DNA of 64,000 bases, from the NCBI RefSeq assembly GCF_005771675.1, contig NZ_VAJM01000016.1:1-64000 (forward strand), written 5' to 3'. Under the pieces are notes generated by a model. It did not search any database. It was not told where the DNA came from and saw only the letters and a list, made by a program, of their open reading frames with translations. Of this stretch, positions 16,545-25,042 are shown in pieces; position 1 is the first letter of the stretch, and every line of letters begins with the position of its first letter. The position numbers and the translations under genes are program-made. The DNA is from Hymenobacter jeollabukensis (GTDB lineage Bacteria; Bacteroidota; Bacteroidia; Cytophagales; Hymenobacteraceae).

Positions 16545-19500
16545 GTTGGGTTCGCCCATTCCATTGTCAGCAGTGTGTCCAGATCAAACTGCCACGCATC
16601 GGTCAGGGCCTCTTCAGAGAAATCAAATTCTCCTTGCAGATTGATGTGCTGCCAGCTCACCGGTGACATGCCCGCAATGGCCTCCGCTACCGCTTGGCGC
16701 TCCCCAGAGGGCCGTTGGAAGAGTGCGTGCGTGAGGTACAGGCAGTTCCAGCATACAATCGCGTTCTGCACCAGCCGTTTGCAGGTATCCGCTACCTGCT
16801 GTTCTTCCTTGCCGGCGTAGCGCAGCTGCCCATTTTGGCCGTAGAACACCGCGCGGGCGAAGTGATGCGTGCTTTCGAGCTTGTCGAGTTGGTCGTCGAT
16901 GCGCTTGCGCAGGTCTTGGTCGTCCATGTAGCGCAGCAGAAACTCGGTGCGTACCGCGCGGCCCAGCTCCCGCAGCGCGAGGTAGAGCGGATGGTGCTGC
17001 GCGTAGGAATTGAGACGCTTGAGCACGGTAGATGCCGTCACCACCTTCAGCTTCAGGCTGACGACCAGGCGCAGGATCGTTTCCCACTGGGACTCAATCA
17101 GCTCCCGGTCCAGTGGCTTGCCCAGCCGCAGGGCGTAAGCCGCTACGTCCGGCACGTCCATCCCGGCGAAGGCGTAGAGCTGCTGGTCCTGGAAAGATTG
17201 CAGCCGGGGGGCGTAGGCGATGCCCAGCAGAGCCGTCAGGGCAAAGTTGACCTCCGTAAACCCGTGCGTGTCGGTGCTGTGAATAGTGGACTCGACCACG
17301 TCGTTGTGCAGCAGCCCGTCGAGCAGGTAGGGAGCCTCGCGCTCGGCGGCCGTGAAGGTGGTCGAATAAAAGAGACGGTGCCGGTCATCCAGGAAGCCGT
17401 ACGACACCAACCCCTTGCCCTGCCCGAAGTATTTATAGGAGTAGGTGGCGTGAATAGAATCCACAGCCACATGATACTTCTGCCCGTCCGAGGAGGTGTG
17501 TGTGTGCCCGGGGGCGCGTTGAAACAGGCGGCCGACGGGCAATTTGCCCGTCAGGGCGACAATGGCGTCGTTGGCCCGGCGCAGGTTGTCGAGCGAGAAA
17601 TACCAGTTGACCGTGTTTTCCAGCGTGGCCTGAGCCACGTGCCGGGCGGCGTGGGCCATGCGCGTCAGGCCCAGGTTGCAGCCGTAGGCCATCACGCCGG
17701 CGAAGAACACCTGGTCGGCGGGGCGGGGCGGTTGGTGGCGCGGGTTCCAGTGGCGCAATTGATCGGTGAAATGGCCGTGCTGGTTCACCGTGTGCAGCAC
17801 ATGGTGCAGCGAGACCTGTCCCGCCTCTGGAAATAGGGGCCGGGCCACCGGGGTGGTGTCAGCGGGTAGCCGCGCTGGGGTCAGGAAGCGGGGTCGGCCA
17901 TCCGCCCGGCGGCGTACAGCCGGATTGGCTCCGGTCTGCAGCCGCTCGAAGGTCTGGGTAAAGGCCCCAGCCAGCTTCGCTTGCAAGGCATCCAGCCACA
18001 CGCCTGGCTCGCGTAACTCCGACACGTTGGCCTGCGCCAGCAACGTCTCCCGCTGGCTTGTCCAGGTGGCGGCCGCCAGCAGGTACGAGTCGAAGGGACG
18101 GTAGCTCAACGAGTGGGCCAGATTCAGCTTGCCGGCCTTCAGCTGGTCGGCGACGTGGCCAGCCAGTAAGGCTTTGTAGAGCGACACCGACCCATCGGCC
18201 TGCGCCAGGGCCGCCCGCTCGGCCGGTTTCAGGAACGCGACGGAAGGCTGTTGGCCGACCTGCCCGCCGCGTTCCCGGTACTGGGCCAGCGCCTGGGCAA
18301 GCGCATTGTCGGCCATGCCCTCATAGGGCACCTGGCGCAGGATTTCTCCCAAGCGCTGCTGCAAGGCCCGCGAGCGCTCCGCCACGACTTGGTAATAGAC
18401 GCCATTGGGTCCTCCGCCATTGCCCTGGCGTAGCTGCTGCGCCGTCTGCCGCACATGGGCGAAGGCGGCGACCGCCGGCGTGTGCAGCCAGTCCAGCAAG
18501 CGGGCGACCTTTTCGTCGTTGGTGTGGGCAAACGAAAACGCGACCTGTTCCAGTTGCTGGAGCGCGGTGGCGTGGTGCAGCACGCCATCGAGCACTTGGC
18601 GCAGCTGGCCAGCCGAGTCCTGCTGCTGCCGGTAGACCCGCTCTTGCGTGTCGCGTTGCGCGGCATTGCGGTGGGTCTGAACGGCCTGCAACAAGGTGTC
18701 CGTCAGCAAGTCACTCACTTGGTAGTACTGCTGCACCAGAAAGCAGAGCAGCAACAAGTATTTCTTGTCGGGTTGCTGTTGCACCTGGAAGACCTGGGCC
18801 CGCTCCACGTAGCGGGCATAGTAGCGCACCACCTCTTCGGACAACTCCAACGCCTGGACCACCGGCTGCAGTTGCTGAAACAGGCGGTGCAGCAGGGCGA
18901 AGTCCCGCACATTAGCCCGAATGGCGGAGGGGCGCATCAGTTCCAGACTGCGCTTGAGGGTCGTGAGCCGATACGGCCGGTGCGCATGGGCCGGCCCCGC
19001 CTCGTCCCCTTCCGGCAACAGCAAGCCGTCCAGCTGCTGACGCAGGGCCGGAGTAAGCAACTCGGTCAGGTGGTCGCCGAGGCGCTGCTCAACCGTCCGG
19101 AAGGCTTCCGTGACCAGGCCGGCCAGCATGGCGTAGGTCGGAATTTCCCACCGATGCCCGAGCAGCAAGTCCACCAAGGAGCGAAAAACGGCTACCGGGT
19201 TCATCTGCTGCCGTGCCAAGTGAAGTGCCTGCTGTTGCACCTGGGCCTGCACCTCGTCGAACGGGGCTACCCCGAAGTGATGCAGCACCAGCGGCCGGTG
19301 CCGGAAGCTGGCCACCCGCTCGTAGCGCTCCCAGACGAGCTGGCCCAGTTCATACCGGTGCTGTACGTAGGCGCGGTCCGCTGCCACGAACCGCTCGACG
19401 GAAAAGAAGCGGCCGCTGGCTTTGAAGTAGCCTAGCTGCAAGATAAAGCCTCCGCGTATGTGGGCGGCGGTCATGGTGCGTAGCAGCGGCTCGGCCCACT

Positions 19501-19603
19501 CCGGCAGGGAGAAGAAGAACGCGCGTTGCGCGGCGGTAAACTTCGGGGGCGAATCAAATTCGCGGCGCTGAGCCGCATCGAGCAGCGAGAGATGGCGGGC
19601 CAT
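16538..19603 (-). CDS. tnpA: Tn3-family transposase
   Basis: A DDE transposase of about 1021 aa that acts on the GGCC-ended terminal repeats to make a cointegrate. Typical family blocks are the N-terminal MARHLSLLDAAQRREFDSPP, the catalytic SSDGQKYHVAVDSIHATYSY block with the first Asp, HSTDTHGFTEVNFALTALLG with the second, RELGRAVRTEFLLRYM, and the family ending SPVSWQHINLQGEFDFS. I start at ATG 19603 (MARHLS); an upstream ATG at 19717 adds 38 atypical residues inside the res-like region. It is divergent from tnpR, the classic Tn3 arrangement, and appears intact. Confidence 0.93.
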   Translation of the reverse strand: MARHLSLLDAAQRREFDSPPKFTAAQRAFFFSLPEWAEPLLRTMTAAHIRGGFILQLGYFKASGRFFSVERFVAADRAYVQHRYELGQLVWERYERVASFRHRPLVLHHFGVAPFDEVQAQVQQQALHLARQQMNPVAVFRSLVDLLLGHRWEIPTYAMLAGLVTEAFRTVEQRLGDHLTELLTPALRQQLDGLLLPEGDEAGPAHAHRPYRLTTLKRSLELMRPSAIRANVRDFALLHRLFQQLQPVVQALELSEEVVRYYARYVERAQVFQVQQQPDKKYLLLLCFLVQQYYQVSDLLTDTLLQAVQTHRNAAQRDTQERVYRQQQDSAGQLRQVLDGVLHHATALQQLEQVAFSFAHTNDEKVARLLDWLHTPAVAAFAHVRQTAQQLRQGNGGGPNGVYYQVVAERSRALQQRLGEILRQVPYEGMADNALAQALAQYRERGGQVGQQPSVAFLKPAERAALAQADGSVSLYKALLAGHVADQLKAGKLNLAHSLSYRPFDSYLLAAATWTSQRETLLAQANVSELREPGVWLDALQAKLAGAFTQTFERLQTGANPAVRRRADGRPRFLTPARLPADTTPVARPLFPEAGQVSLHHVLHTVNQHGHFTDQLRHWNPRHQPPRPADQVFFAGVMAYGCNLGLTRMAHAARHVAQATLENTVNWYFSLDNLRRANDAIVALTGKLPVGRLFQRAPGHTHTSSDGQKYHVAVDSIHATYSYKYFGQGKGLVSYGFLDDRHRLFYSTTFTAAEREAPYLLDGLLHNDVVESTIHSTDTHGFTEVNFALTALLGIAYAPRLQSFQDQQLYAFAGMDVPDVAAYALRLGKPLDRELIESQWETILRLVVSLKLKVVTASTVLKRLNSYAQHHPLYLALRELGRAVRTEFLLRYMDDQDLRKRIDDQLDKLESTHHFARAVFYGQNGQLRYAGKEEQQVADTCKRLVQNAIVCWNCLYLTHALFQRPSGERQAVAEAIAGMSPVSWQHINLQGEFDFSEEALTDAWQFDLDTLLTMEWANPTM

Positions 19604-19774
19604 GATAGTGGCAGGCGGAGGTAGCACGAAAACGTCCCTTTTCCGGTACCGCCCACCCCGGCCCGAAATCGGCACCCCGGTACAGAAAAAACCGGTACCC
19701 GAAACTGGTTTCCGCAATCAAGGTACCATAAATTTGTTTTTTGCTTGTTTCCGGTACCATTTACCCCTCTTTTG
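19604..19774. promoter_or_regulatory. Putative res site between tnpA and tnpR
   Basis: This intergenic stretch contains five GGTAC cores (starting 19645, 19679, 19694, 19722 and 19753), four of them as GGTACC and several as CCGGTACC. It sits exactly where Tn3 elements keep the resolvase crossover site and divergent promoters. The exact subsite borders cannot be set by eye. Confidence 0.6.
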
Positions 19775-20380
19775 ATGAAACTCGGCTACGCCCGCGTCAG
19801 CACCAGCGAACAAGTCCTGGACCTGCAACTCGATGCCCTGCGCCAAGCCGGCTGCGAGCACCTGTTCACCGATACCGTCTCGGGCATGCAGGCCCACAAG
19901 CCCAGTTGGGAGCAGTTGCTGGCCTACGCCCGCTCCGGCGACACCATTGTCATCTGGCGGCTGGACCGGCTGGGTCGTTCGACCAAGCACCTGATTGAGG
20001 TGGTCGAGGACCTGAGCCGCCGCCAGCTGCACCTGATTTCGCTGCAGGACCCCATCGACACGACCTCGCCCGGTGGCCAGTTGGTGTTCCAGATATTTTG
20101 CGCCCTGGCCGAGCACGAGCGCAACGTGCTCGTGCAGCGCACCCACGCCGGACTGCAAGCCGCTCGCGCCCGCGGCCGGCAGGGCGGCCGGCCCCCGGGC
20201 CTGGCCCCGCGCTACCAGAAAATTGCGCCCGCCGTCAAGGAGCTCTACGAAGCGGGTCAGCAATCGACCCGCCAACTGATGGCCTACTTTCAGATTGGCT
20301 CCCGCCGCACCCTCTACAAAATCCTGCGCTTCGCCGGCTGTCAGATTAGCGAAACGCCCACTGTACCTACTAGCCGGTAG
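19775..20380 (+). CDS. tnpR: Tn3 resolvase, serine recombinase
   Basis: A 201-aa small serine recombinase that resolves transposition cointegrates at res. It has the catalytic YARVSTSEQ motif at the N-terminus, IVIWRLDRLGRSTKHL, LQDPIDTTSPGGQLVFQIFCALAEHERNVL, and the basic RARGRQGGRPPGL arm leading to a C-terminal helix-turn-helix. The ATG at 19775 places the serine near residue 10, as usual for the family; an upstream start at 19745 adds ten residues. Confidence 0.93.
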   Translation: MKLGYARVSTSEQVLDLQLDALRQAGCEHLFTDTVSGMQAHKPSWEQLLAYARSGDTIVIWRLDRLGRSTKHLIEVVEDLSRRQLHLISLQDPIDTTSPGGQLVFQIFCALAEHERNVLVQRTHAGLQAARARGRQGGRPPGLAPRYQKIAPAVKELYEAGQQSTRQLMAYFQIGSRRTLYKILRFAGCQISETPTVPTSR

Positions 20381-20391
20381 ATACAGTGGGC
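20356..20391 (+). terminator. Hairpin at the end of tnpR
   Basis: Arms GCCCACTGTA (20356-20365) and TACAGTGGGC (20382-20391) span the tnpR stop codon. The sequence continues ATTTCATTAATT, so it is a plausible but weak terminator. Confidence 0.55.
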
Positions 20392-20448
20392 ATTTCATTA
20401 ATTCCTAGTCCAGTTATCGAGACAGTGCCTAAAAGCTTATCCTACCAA

Positions 20449-21284
20449 ATGCGTCTTTCCCGCCTTGTTTATTACTTGCGACTCCTGTTACTGGGAGGAG
20501 CGTGTTGGCGTACGCTTCAGCCAGTTGCTGCGCAACAGGCCCGTCCCAAACCAGCGGTAATTGCCTCCGCCCCACCTCTCGCCCAGCGCCCAACGCACTT
20601 TCCCGACACTTTTCGTGCCCAGCCACTAGAGGAGACGTACTGGACCCGTCGGCAAGTGGATAGTATCCAGGCGGCCTTGGGATCTACCCGCTGGGAAAGG
20701 CAGCAGCGGCTGGGGGACTCGACGGCGCGGTACCGGGTCTTCTATGGCGACGGCGCGGACGACGAGCGCACGTTCCGCCTCTTCTACCGCCCCCTAGCTA
20801 CCCCCGCCCGGTGGGTCGAGTTTGATTTAAACCCCTGGCTAAAAGAAAACGACCACTACTTGGCCTACATGCACGTCTACGTTGTGAACCTCAACCAGCG
20901 CGAACCCGAAGAAATCATGGTGAAGACGGGCGGTAGCACCGGCGTGCAGGGCTACCGCACGGACGTCGACCAAACGCTTTTGTTATCCTCGACAGCCCGC
21001 CGTGCCTGCTCTGGCAGAGCGTTGACGGGCGGAGCGAGTTGATACCGCCCATCACGTCCGATGAACAGGGCGAAATGTTGGGCGGCAACTTGGCCGAGCA
21101 TAGCCGAACCGTGGCCATGCGCAAAGGCTTGGTGTATGTGTCGAGTGTACACAGATTGGACAAGTTTGAAGAACCCGACCCGCAACTGACTCCCATTACG
21201 CCAGGCTACTACCAATATCAGAAGGGTCGTTTTCGGCGCGTAACGCCCCCAAAAGATGCGTCCCATCCAAAGCCAAAGCCATAA
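20449..21284 (+). pseudogene. Secreted hypothetical protein, frameshifted
   Basis: It begins with a signal peptide (MRLSRLVYYLRLLLLGGACW...AAQQA) and continues in one frame to VDQTL at about 20977. The frame then fails and reaches a stop at 21042. Adding one T to the T-run at 20978-20981 restores FVILDSPPCLLWQSVDGRSEL, which joins IPPITSDEQGEMLGGN and runs to 21284. A one-base loss in a homopolymer is therefore the simplest explanation. No family is recognised. It lies between tnpR and the partial inner repeat. Confidence 0.6.
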
Positions 21285-21396
21285 TTGAGACCGCACGACA
21301 CACCTTGCGGGCTTAATCTTGTTACCTAAACACAGGGCATCAGCACGACTCAGCTATTGTATACAACATGGCACTAGTCGGCAAATGCGACTTTTG

Positions 21397-21417
21397 GACC
21401 AAACTTTTAACCAAGGC
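21397..21417 (-). repeat. Partial internal copy of the Tn3 terminal repeat
   Basis: The outer 21 bp (GGCCTTGGTTAA... read on the minus strand from 21417) match the transposon ends, then the sequence diverges. No ATAAAT follows it. It may be the original right end of a 4.9-kb tnpA-tnpR element or a decayed end. The rest of 21285-21714 shows nothing I can support. Confidence 0.75.
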
Positions 21418-21714
21418 CGCCAATGCGCGGCAAAGGCCGGGAGAACCAGCATACCAAGACGGTAGAGGATGAGCAACAGGGTCGGAAAGGCAACCCCTGG
21501 AGTCCGTCGGCAGTGGCTTGCGTGCTATTCGTAGCTGTTCAAAAGTGCGGCGGCGCATCCTACTCCCACATGAAGGGGTAGGTACTACCGGGTGAACGAC
21601 CAACGCAGCTCTTTCGTGCCGTTGCGCCTGGAAAGAGACGATAATAATCGGGGCAATACGTTTTTACACCTGCTGAGAGCTGCAATCGGCGGCTTTTTCA
21701 ACTGCCGGCTGACA

Positions 21715-22056
21715 TTAGCGCTGGCGGCGGTAGGGTCGAAAATGATTCACCACCACGATGGGTTGCCGGTCGCCTACGCCGCCGTGGGCCCGGTAAAATG
21801 CCGCCAGGGCAGCTTCCAGGCCGGAACGATCCTGCAAGGCCAGGTCGGCCAGCAGGTCCTGGCGGCGTAACGGGGCTTCCAGGGTACTCATCCGGCACCG
21901 GTCGATGCCGAAGGGGTGCTCGATGAACACGCTGGTACCGTCCTGGGCCTGGAATTCGTGCCGGTAGCGCCAAGCCCGTTCGAAGGCGGGGCGGCTGGCG
22001 CGGGTTTCTTCCCGCAGGGGCGAAAAGCCGAGGCTCTGCAAATACACGTCGGTCAT
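21715..22056 (-). CDS. Hypothetical protein
   Basis: A 113-aa soluble protein starting MTDVYLQSLGFSPLREETR, with FIEHPFGIDRCRMSTLEAPLRRQDLL in the middle. The ATG at 22056 lies 8 bp after the stop of the preceding gene and is preferred over the longer frame that overlaps it. No family is recognised. It is the last gene of a four-gene minus-strand run starting at 23195. Confidence 0.55.
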   Translation of the reverse strand: MTDVYLQSLGFSPLREETRASRPAFERAWRYRHEFQAQDGTSVFIEHPFGIDRCRMSTLEAPLRRQDLLADLALQDRSGLEAALAAFYRAHGGVGDRQPIVVVNHFRPYRRQR

Positions 22057-22064
22057 GGCACGAG

Positions 22065-22343
22065 CTATTCGGTTAGAGCGTAGGCGAGCGGTTGAAGCAC
22101 CCAATCAACTTGGCGCAGCAGCACCCGCAGCTCGGCTTCGGAGGCCAGGCGGCCCTGAAAGCTGTAGAGCAGTTGGCCGTTGACGCTTTCCAGCAGGGCC
22201 AGCTCGCCGTCTTCGTAAAGCACGATGGTTTCCTGCCCGCAGGCGCTGGGCCGGCTGTAGCGGAGTTGGCGAGGGGGTGAGCTGTAGGCCGTGAAGCCCA
22301 TGGTGGCCAGTAGTTGAGCGTCGGGTTGGTAAAGCGGGAGCAT
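22065..22343 (-). CDS. Hypothetical protein
   Basis: A 92-aa soluble protein (MLPLYQPDAQLLATMGFTAY...), rich in beta-prone segments (ETIVLYEDGELALLESVNGQLLYSFQG). Its N-terminal LxxMGFT motif resembles the LQSLGFSPL start of its downstream neighbour, so the two may be distant relatives or partners. No function can be assigned. Confidence 0.55.
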   Translation of the reverse strand: MLPLYQPDAQLLATMGFTAYSSPPRQLRYSRPSACGQETIVLYEDGELALLESVNGQLLYSFQGRLASEAELRVLLRQVDWVLQPLAYALTE

Positions 22344-22426
22344 GACGGGAATGAGCTTGGCGGACAGGCGTGGTGGCGGCAGCCGGCAGCAACTGCCGGC
22401 ACCGGTGGCGTGAGGCGACGGCCCCG

Positions 22427-22807
22427 CTACTGCGTTGCGGGGTCGACGTACCGTTTGATCTGCTTTTTCTGGTCGCGGGTCCGACCTTTTTCGGTGCGTA
22501 CCTGGTCGCGGGCCAGCTTTTGCCGCGCTTCGTCTTCGCGGGCGGCCAGCTGCTGGTCCTTGAGCTGCCGTTTTTGCGTCTGCAGATCGTGGCGCTGCTG
22601 CTTCACGGCAGCGGCGGTTTCGTCGGCCGTGCCGCGGCTGCTGGCCGCCTGGTTGCGCTGGGTGGCCAACACTTGCTCGGCATCGTGGGTGCGCTGCTGC
22701 TGCACCCGCAGGCGGGCCTGCGCCGAATCAGCGGCCGTTTGGGCCTGGGTAGGGAGGGCCAGCAAGCTGCACAAGCTCAGGAGCACGAAGGAGAGGAAGG
22801 TTTTCAT
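22427..22807 (-). CDS. Secreted coiled-coil protein
   Basis: A 126-aa protein with a clear signal peptide (MKTFLSFVLLSLCSLLALPTQAQ) followed by a nearly continuous charged helix rich in Gln, Arg, Lys and Ala (RLRVQQQRTHDAEQVL, VKQQRHDLQTQKRQLK). It is probably an extended periplasmic coiled coil. No named family or catalytic motif is visible. Confidence 0.6.
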   Translation of the reverse strand: MKTFLSFVLLSLCSLLALPTQAQTAADSAQARLRVQQQRTHDAEQVLATQRNQAASSRGTADETAAAVKQQRHDLQTQKRQLKDQQLAAREDEARQKLARDQVRTEKGRTRDQKKQIKRYVDPATQ

Positions 22808-22862
22808 GGGGCAAGGGTGGAATGACGTGGAAAGGAAAAGAAGTCAGCGGCCGTGGATGCGG

Positions 22863-23195
22863 CTAGTCGTTGCCGTGGCGGCCGGGGCCGGCCCAGGCGG
22901 TGTTTTCAGCGGCAGCCGGGGCGTGGTGGGCGTCGTGTTCGAACAGCACGCAGGCGAACAGGTGCATGCCGCGCGACTCGCTGCGGTTGTCGGAGTCCTG
23001 GAAGTGAATGCCTTCGCCGATGTGGTATTGCACATGGGCAATGCGGTAGCCCTGCGCCAGGTAAGGCGCCAGGGCTTCGTCGAACTGGTACGACTTCCAG
23101 TCCAGCCCTTTGTCCTGGCTGACAAAGCGCAGGGGTTGTTGAAACGTCACGAGCAGTTGCGTTAACGAGTGAACGGCAGGTTGGGCAAGGTTCAT
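22863..23195 (-). CDS. Hypothetical protein
   Basis: A 110-aa protein beginning MNLAQPAVHSLTQLLVTFQQP, with GYRIAHVQYHIGEGIHFQDSD and GMHLFACVLFEHDAHHA. I take the ATG at 23195 because upstream residues are low-complexity. It is the first gene of a minus-strand run and has no recognised family. Confidence 0.55.
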   Translation of the reverse strand: MNLAQPAVHSLTQLLVTFQQPLRFVSQDKGLDWKSYQFDEALAPYLAQGYRIAHVQYHIGEGIHFQDSDNRSESRGMHLFACVLFEHDAHHAPAAAENTAWAGPGRHGND

Positions 23196-23380
23196 GGCAA
23201 TGAAGGAAGGTGCAGGGCCCGGTTTCGACACCAGTAACCGCCGCGGTGAACATGCGCGCCAGGTAGCAGCTTTCGGCGGAGGAGGTTCCCCGCTACCGCT
23301 GGCAAATTGTGCTGGGAGTAAGCCGCTCATTGCCGTGGTCCACGTATACAGGAGCATCTGTCGCCTGACTCCTTACGGCC

Positions 23381-23698
23381 ATGAAAACCAGAACTTTTGA
23401 AACCAAGCAGGGCATTCGATGCAGCTCCGATATCGAGCTGCGGGCGTTGCTGGCCTATGCCCACTCGAAAGGCGTACCCGTGGCCATTGCGACCGAAGAA
23501 GCCCTGGAACGACCCGAGCCCATAACGGCCACGATGCTGGTGTGGGAGCACGACGACTACCCCGTAGGGCGTTACACCCGAGATATGTCGCTGCACGCGC
23601 TGCCAGGGCGTCCCGAAGGCGGCATGGAGTTGACCACCCCCGAATTCCTGAGCTGCTGCGACCAGTACCTGGAGGCGCAAACGCCCCCTCACCGGTAG
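23381..23698 (+). CDS. Hypothetical protein
   Basis: A 105-aa soluble protein (MKTRTFETKQGIRCSSDIELRALLAYAHSKGVPVAIATEE...). It stands alone on the plus strand between two minus-strand blocks. No family is recognised; the length and composition look like a real gene. Confidence 0.55.
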   Translation: MKTRTFETKQGIRCSSDIELRALLAYAHSKGVPVAIATEEALERPEPITATMLVWEHDDYPVGRYTRDMSLHALPGRPEGGMELTTPEFLSCCDQYLEAQTPPHR

Positions 23699-23804
23699 TC
23701 TCGCCGGAACAGTATTTCTACAGCAGTAGATACCCGGATAATCCTACTAAAGGGAGGGCCGCAACGGTGCCGAAAAAGAGCGGTGTGGCGAAGGCGTCAG
23801 GTAG

Positions 23805-24842
23805 TTACCAAGGCGGAACCAAGTGGAGCCTACCGACCTCCAGAGCCGGCACCGCTGAACCGGCAGGCAACAGCTCATTGCCCGCTGGCTGGCCGCTCTG
23901 CCACAATTCCAGCGTGCCAACGACCGAAGCGGCAATGTTGCCCAGCGCCTCACGGGTCAGGAAGCCCTGGTGGCCGGTAATCAGCACGTTGGGTAGCGCC
24001 AGCAACCGGGCTAGCAAGTCGTCTGCCAGCGGCTGTTGGGAGTGGTCGTAGAAGAATAACCCTTTCTCGTACTCGTACACGTCGAGGCCCAGGTAGCCCA
24101 GCTGCCCGGTTTCCAGGGCGGCCAGCGCGGCCTCGGTGTCGAGCAGCGCGCCTCGGCTGGTGTTGATGAGCATCGCGCCCCGCTTCATCCGGGCCAGTTG
24201 CGCGGCGCCGAGCAGGTGGCGGGTAGCGGGCGTGAGCGGTGCGTGAACGGTAATGACGTCGGCCAGCGCGCAGAGCTCGTCCAGCGGCACGTACGTCAGG
24301 CCGTAGCGCTGGGTCAGCGCCTCGTCCTCGACCACATCGGTACCCAGCAGGCGGCAGCCGAAGCCGTGCAGCAGGCTGGCCACGGTGCCGCAGCCAATAA
24401 TGCCCACGGTTTTGCCGTGCAACTCAAAGCCCACCAGCGCGTCGAGGCGGAAGTCGGAGCGGTGCACCTGCGCGTCGGCCCGCCGCAGCTGCCGGCTCAG
24501 GGCCAGCATCAGCGCCACGGCGTGCTCGGCAATGGCGAAGGGAGAGTACTTCGGCACGTTGGCCACGCGCAGTCCCAGGCGGTGGGCGGCGGGCAGGTCT
24601 ACCTGGTCGACGCCGGCGGCCCGCACCACCACGTAGCTCACGCCCAGCTCCGCCAGCTGCGTCAGGACGGGAGCCGAAGCGTCGTCGTTCACGAAGAGGG
24701 CTACGGCACGGCTGCCCCGGGCCTGCGCGGCCGTGGTCACGCTCAGCGCCTCGGCCACGAAGCGCAGCTCGTGCTTGCCCTGCGCCGCCGCGAGCAGGTA
24801 GGGGCGCTCAAAGGCGTGGGCACTGAAGACGGTGATGTTCAT
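23805..24842 (-). CDS. D-lactate dehydrogenase-like 2-hydroxyacid dehydrogenase
   Basis: A 345-aa NAD-dependent D-2-hydroxyacid dehydrogenase, most like fermentative D-lactate dehydrogenase (pyruvate + NADH to D-lactate). Motifs are VRAAGVDQVDLPAA, the Rossmann GKTVGIIGCGTVASLL, the catalytic Arg in LINTSRGALLDT, the Glu in YLGLDVYEYEKGLFF, and the catalytic His in LITGHQGFLTREAL. ATG 24842 follows a GGGA-type leader and gives the usual family length. It is divergent from the universal stress gene at 25043 across an FNR-like dyad, consistent with use under oxygen limitation. Confidence 0.87.
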   Translation of the reverse strand: MNITVFSAHAFERPYLLAAAQGKHELRFVAEALSVTTAAQARGSRAVALFVNDDASAPVLTQLAELGVSYVVVRAAGVDQVDLPAAHRLGLRVANVPKYSPFAIAEHAVALMLALSRQLRRADAQVHRSDFRLDALVGFELHGKTVGIIGCGTVASLLHGFGCRLLGTDVVEDEALTQRYGLTYVPLDELCALADVITVHAPLTPATRHLLGAAQLARMKRGAMLINTSRGALLDTEAALAALETGQLGYLGLDVYEYEKGLFFYDHSQQPLADDLLARLLALPNVLITGHQGFLTREALGNIAASVVGTLELWQSGQPAGNELLPAGSAVPALEVGRLHLVPPW

Positions 24843-24932
24843 CGGGAGGGACAGCAAAAGTGAAGGCAGACCGGGCCGCCAACCGGCGCCCAAGTGCTTA
24901 AGCGGCAACCCGTGTAAAGGTCGGCCCCCCGC

Positions 24933-24970
24933 TCTGCCGGCGGCATGACCTGCATCATGCCGCCGGCAGA
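24933..24970. promoter_or_regulatory. FNR-like dyad inside a 16-bp-arm palindrome
   Basis: TGACCTGCATCA (24946-24957) is a TGA-N6-TCA dyad centred in a perfect inverted repeat (24933-24948 with 24955-24970). It lies between the divergent dehydrogenase and universal stress genes and is one of seven such dyads in the transposon cargo. I infer that it binds the receiver-CRP/FNR regulator encoded at 26093-27133. Confidence 0.5.
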
Positions 24971-25042
24971 CCTTGCGCATGGCGCTCCGGACCGGGCCGG
25001 CAGAACTTGCCGAAGCGCCTCACTTTCGGCTTCATCGTTGCT

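Noticed and set aside
16694-19435. Long open frames on the plus strand opposite tnpA (16694-17836 and 18455-19435)
   Set aside because: They are antisense to an intact transposase, have Arg/His/Gly-rich composition of GC-rich shadow frames, and show no domain.
16510-21417. A compact 4.9-kb Tn3 transposon as the whole element
   Set aside because: The inner repeat matches only 21 bp and lacks the ATAAAT flank, whereas the end at 43261-43295 matches 35 bp and has it. The short form may be ancestral, but the sequence favours the long one.
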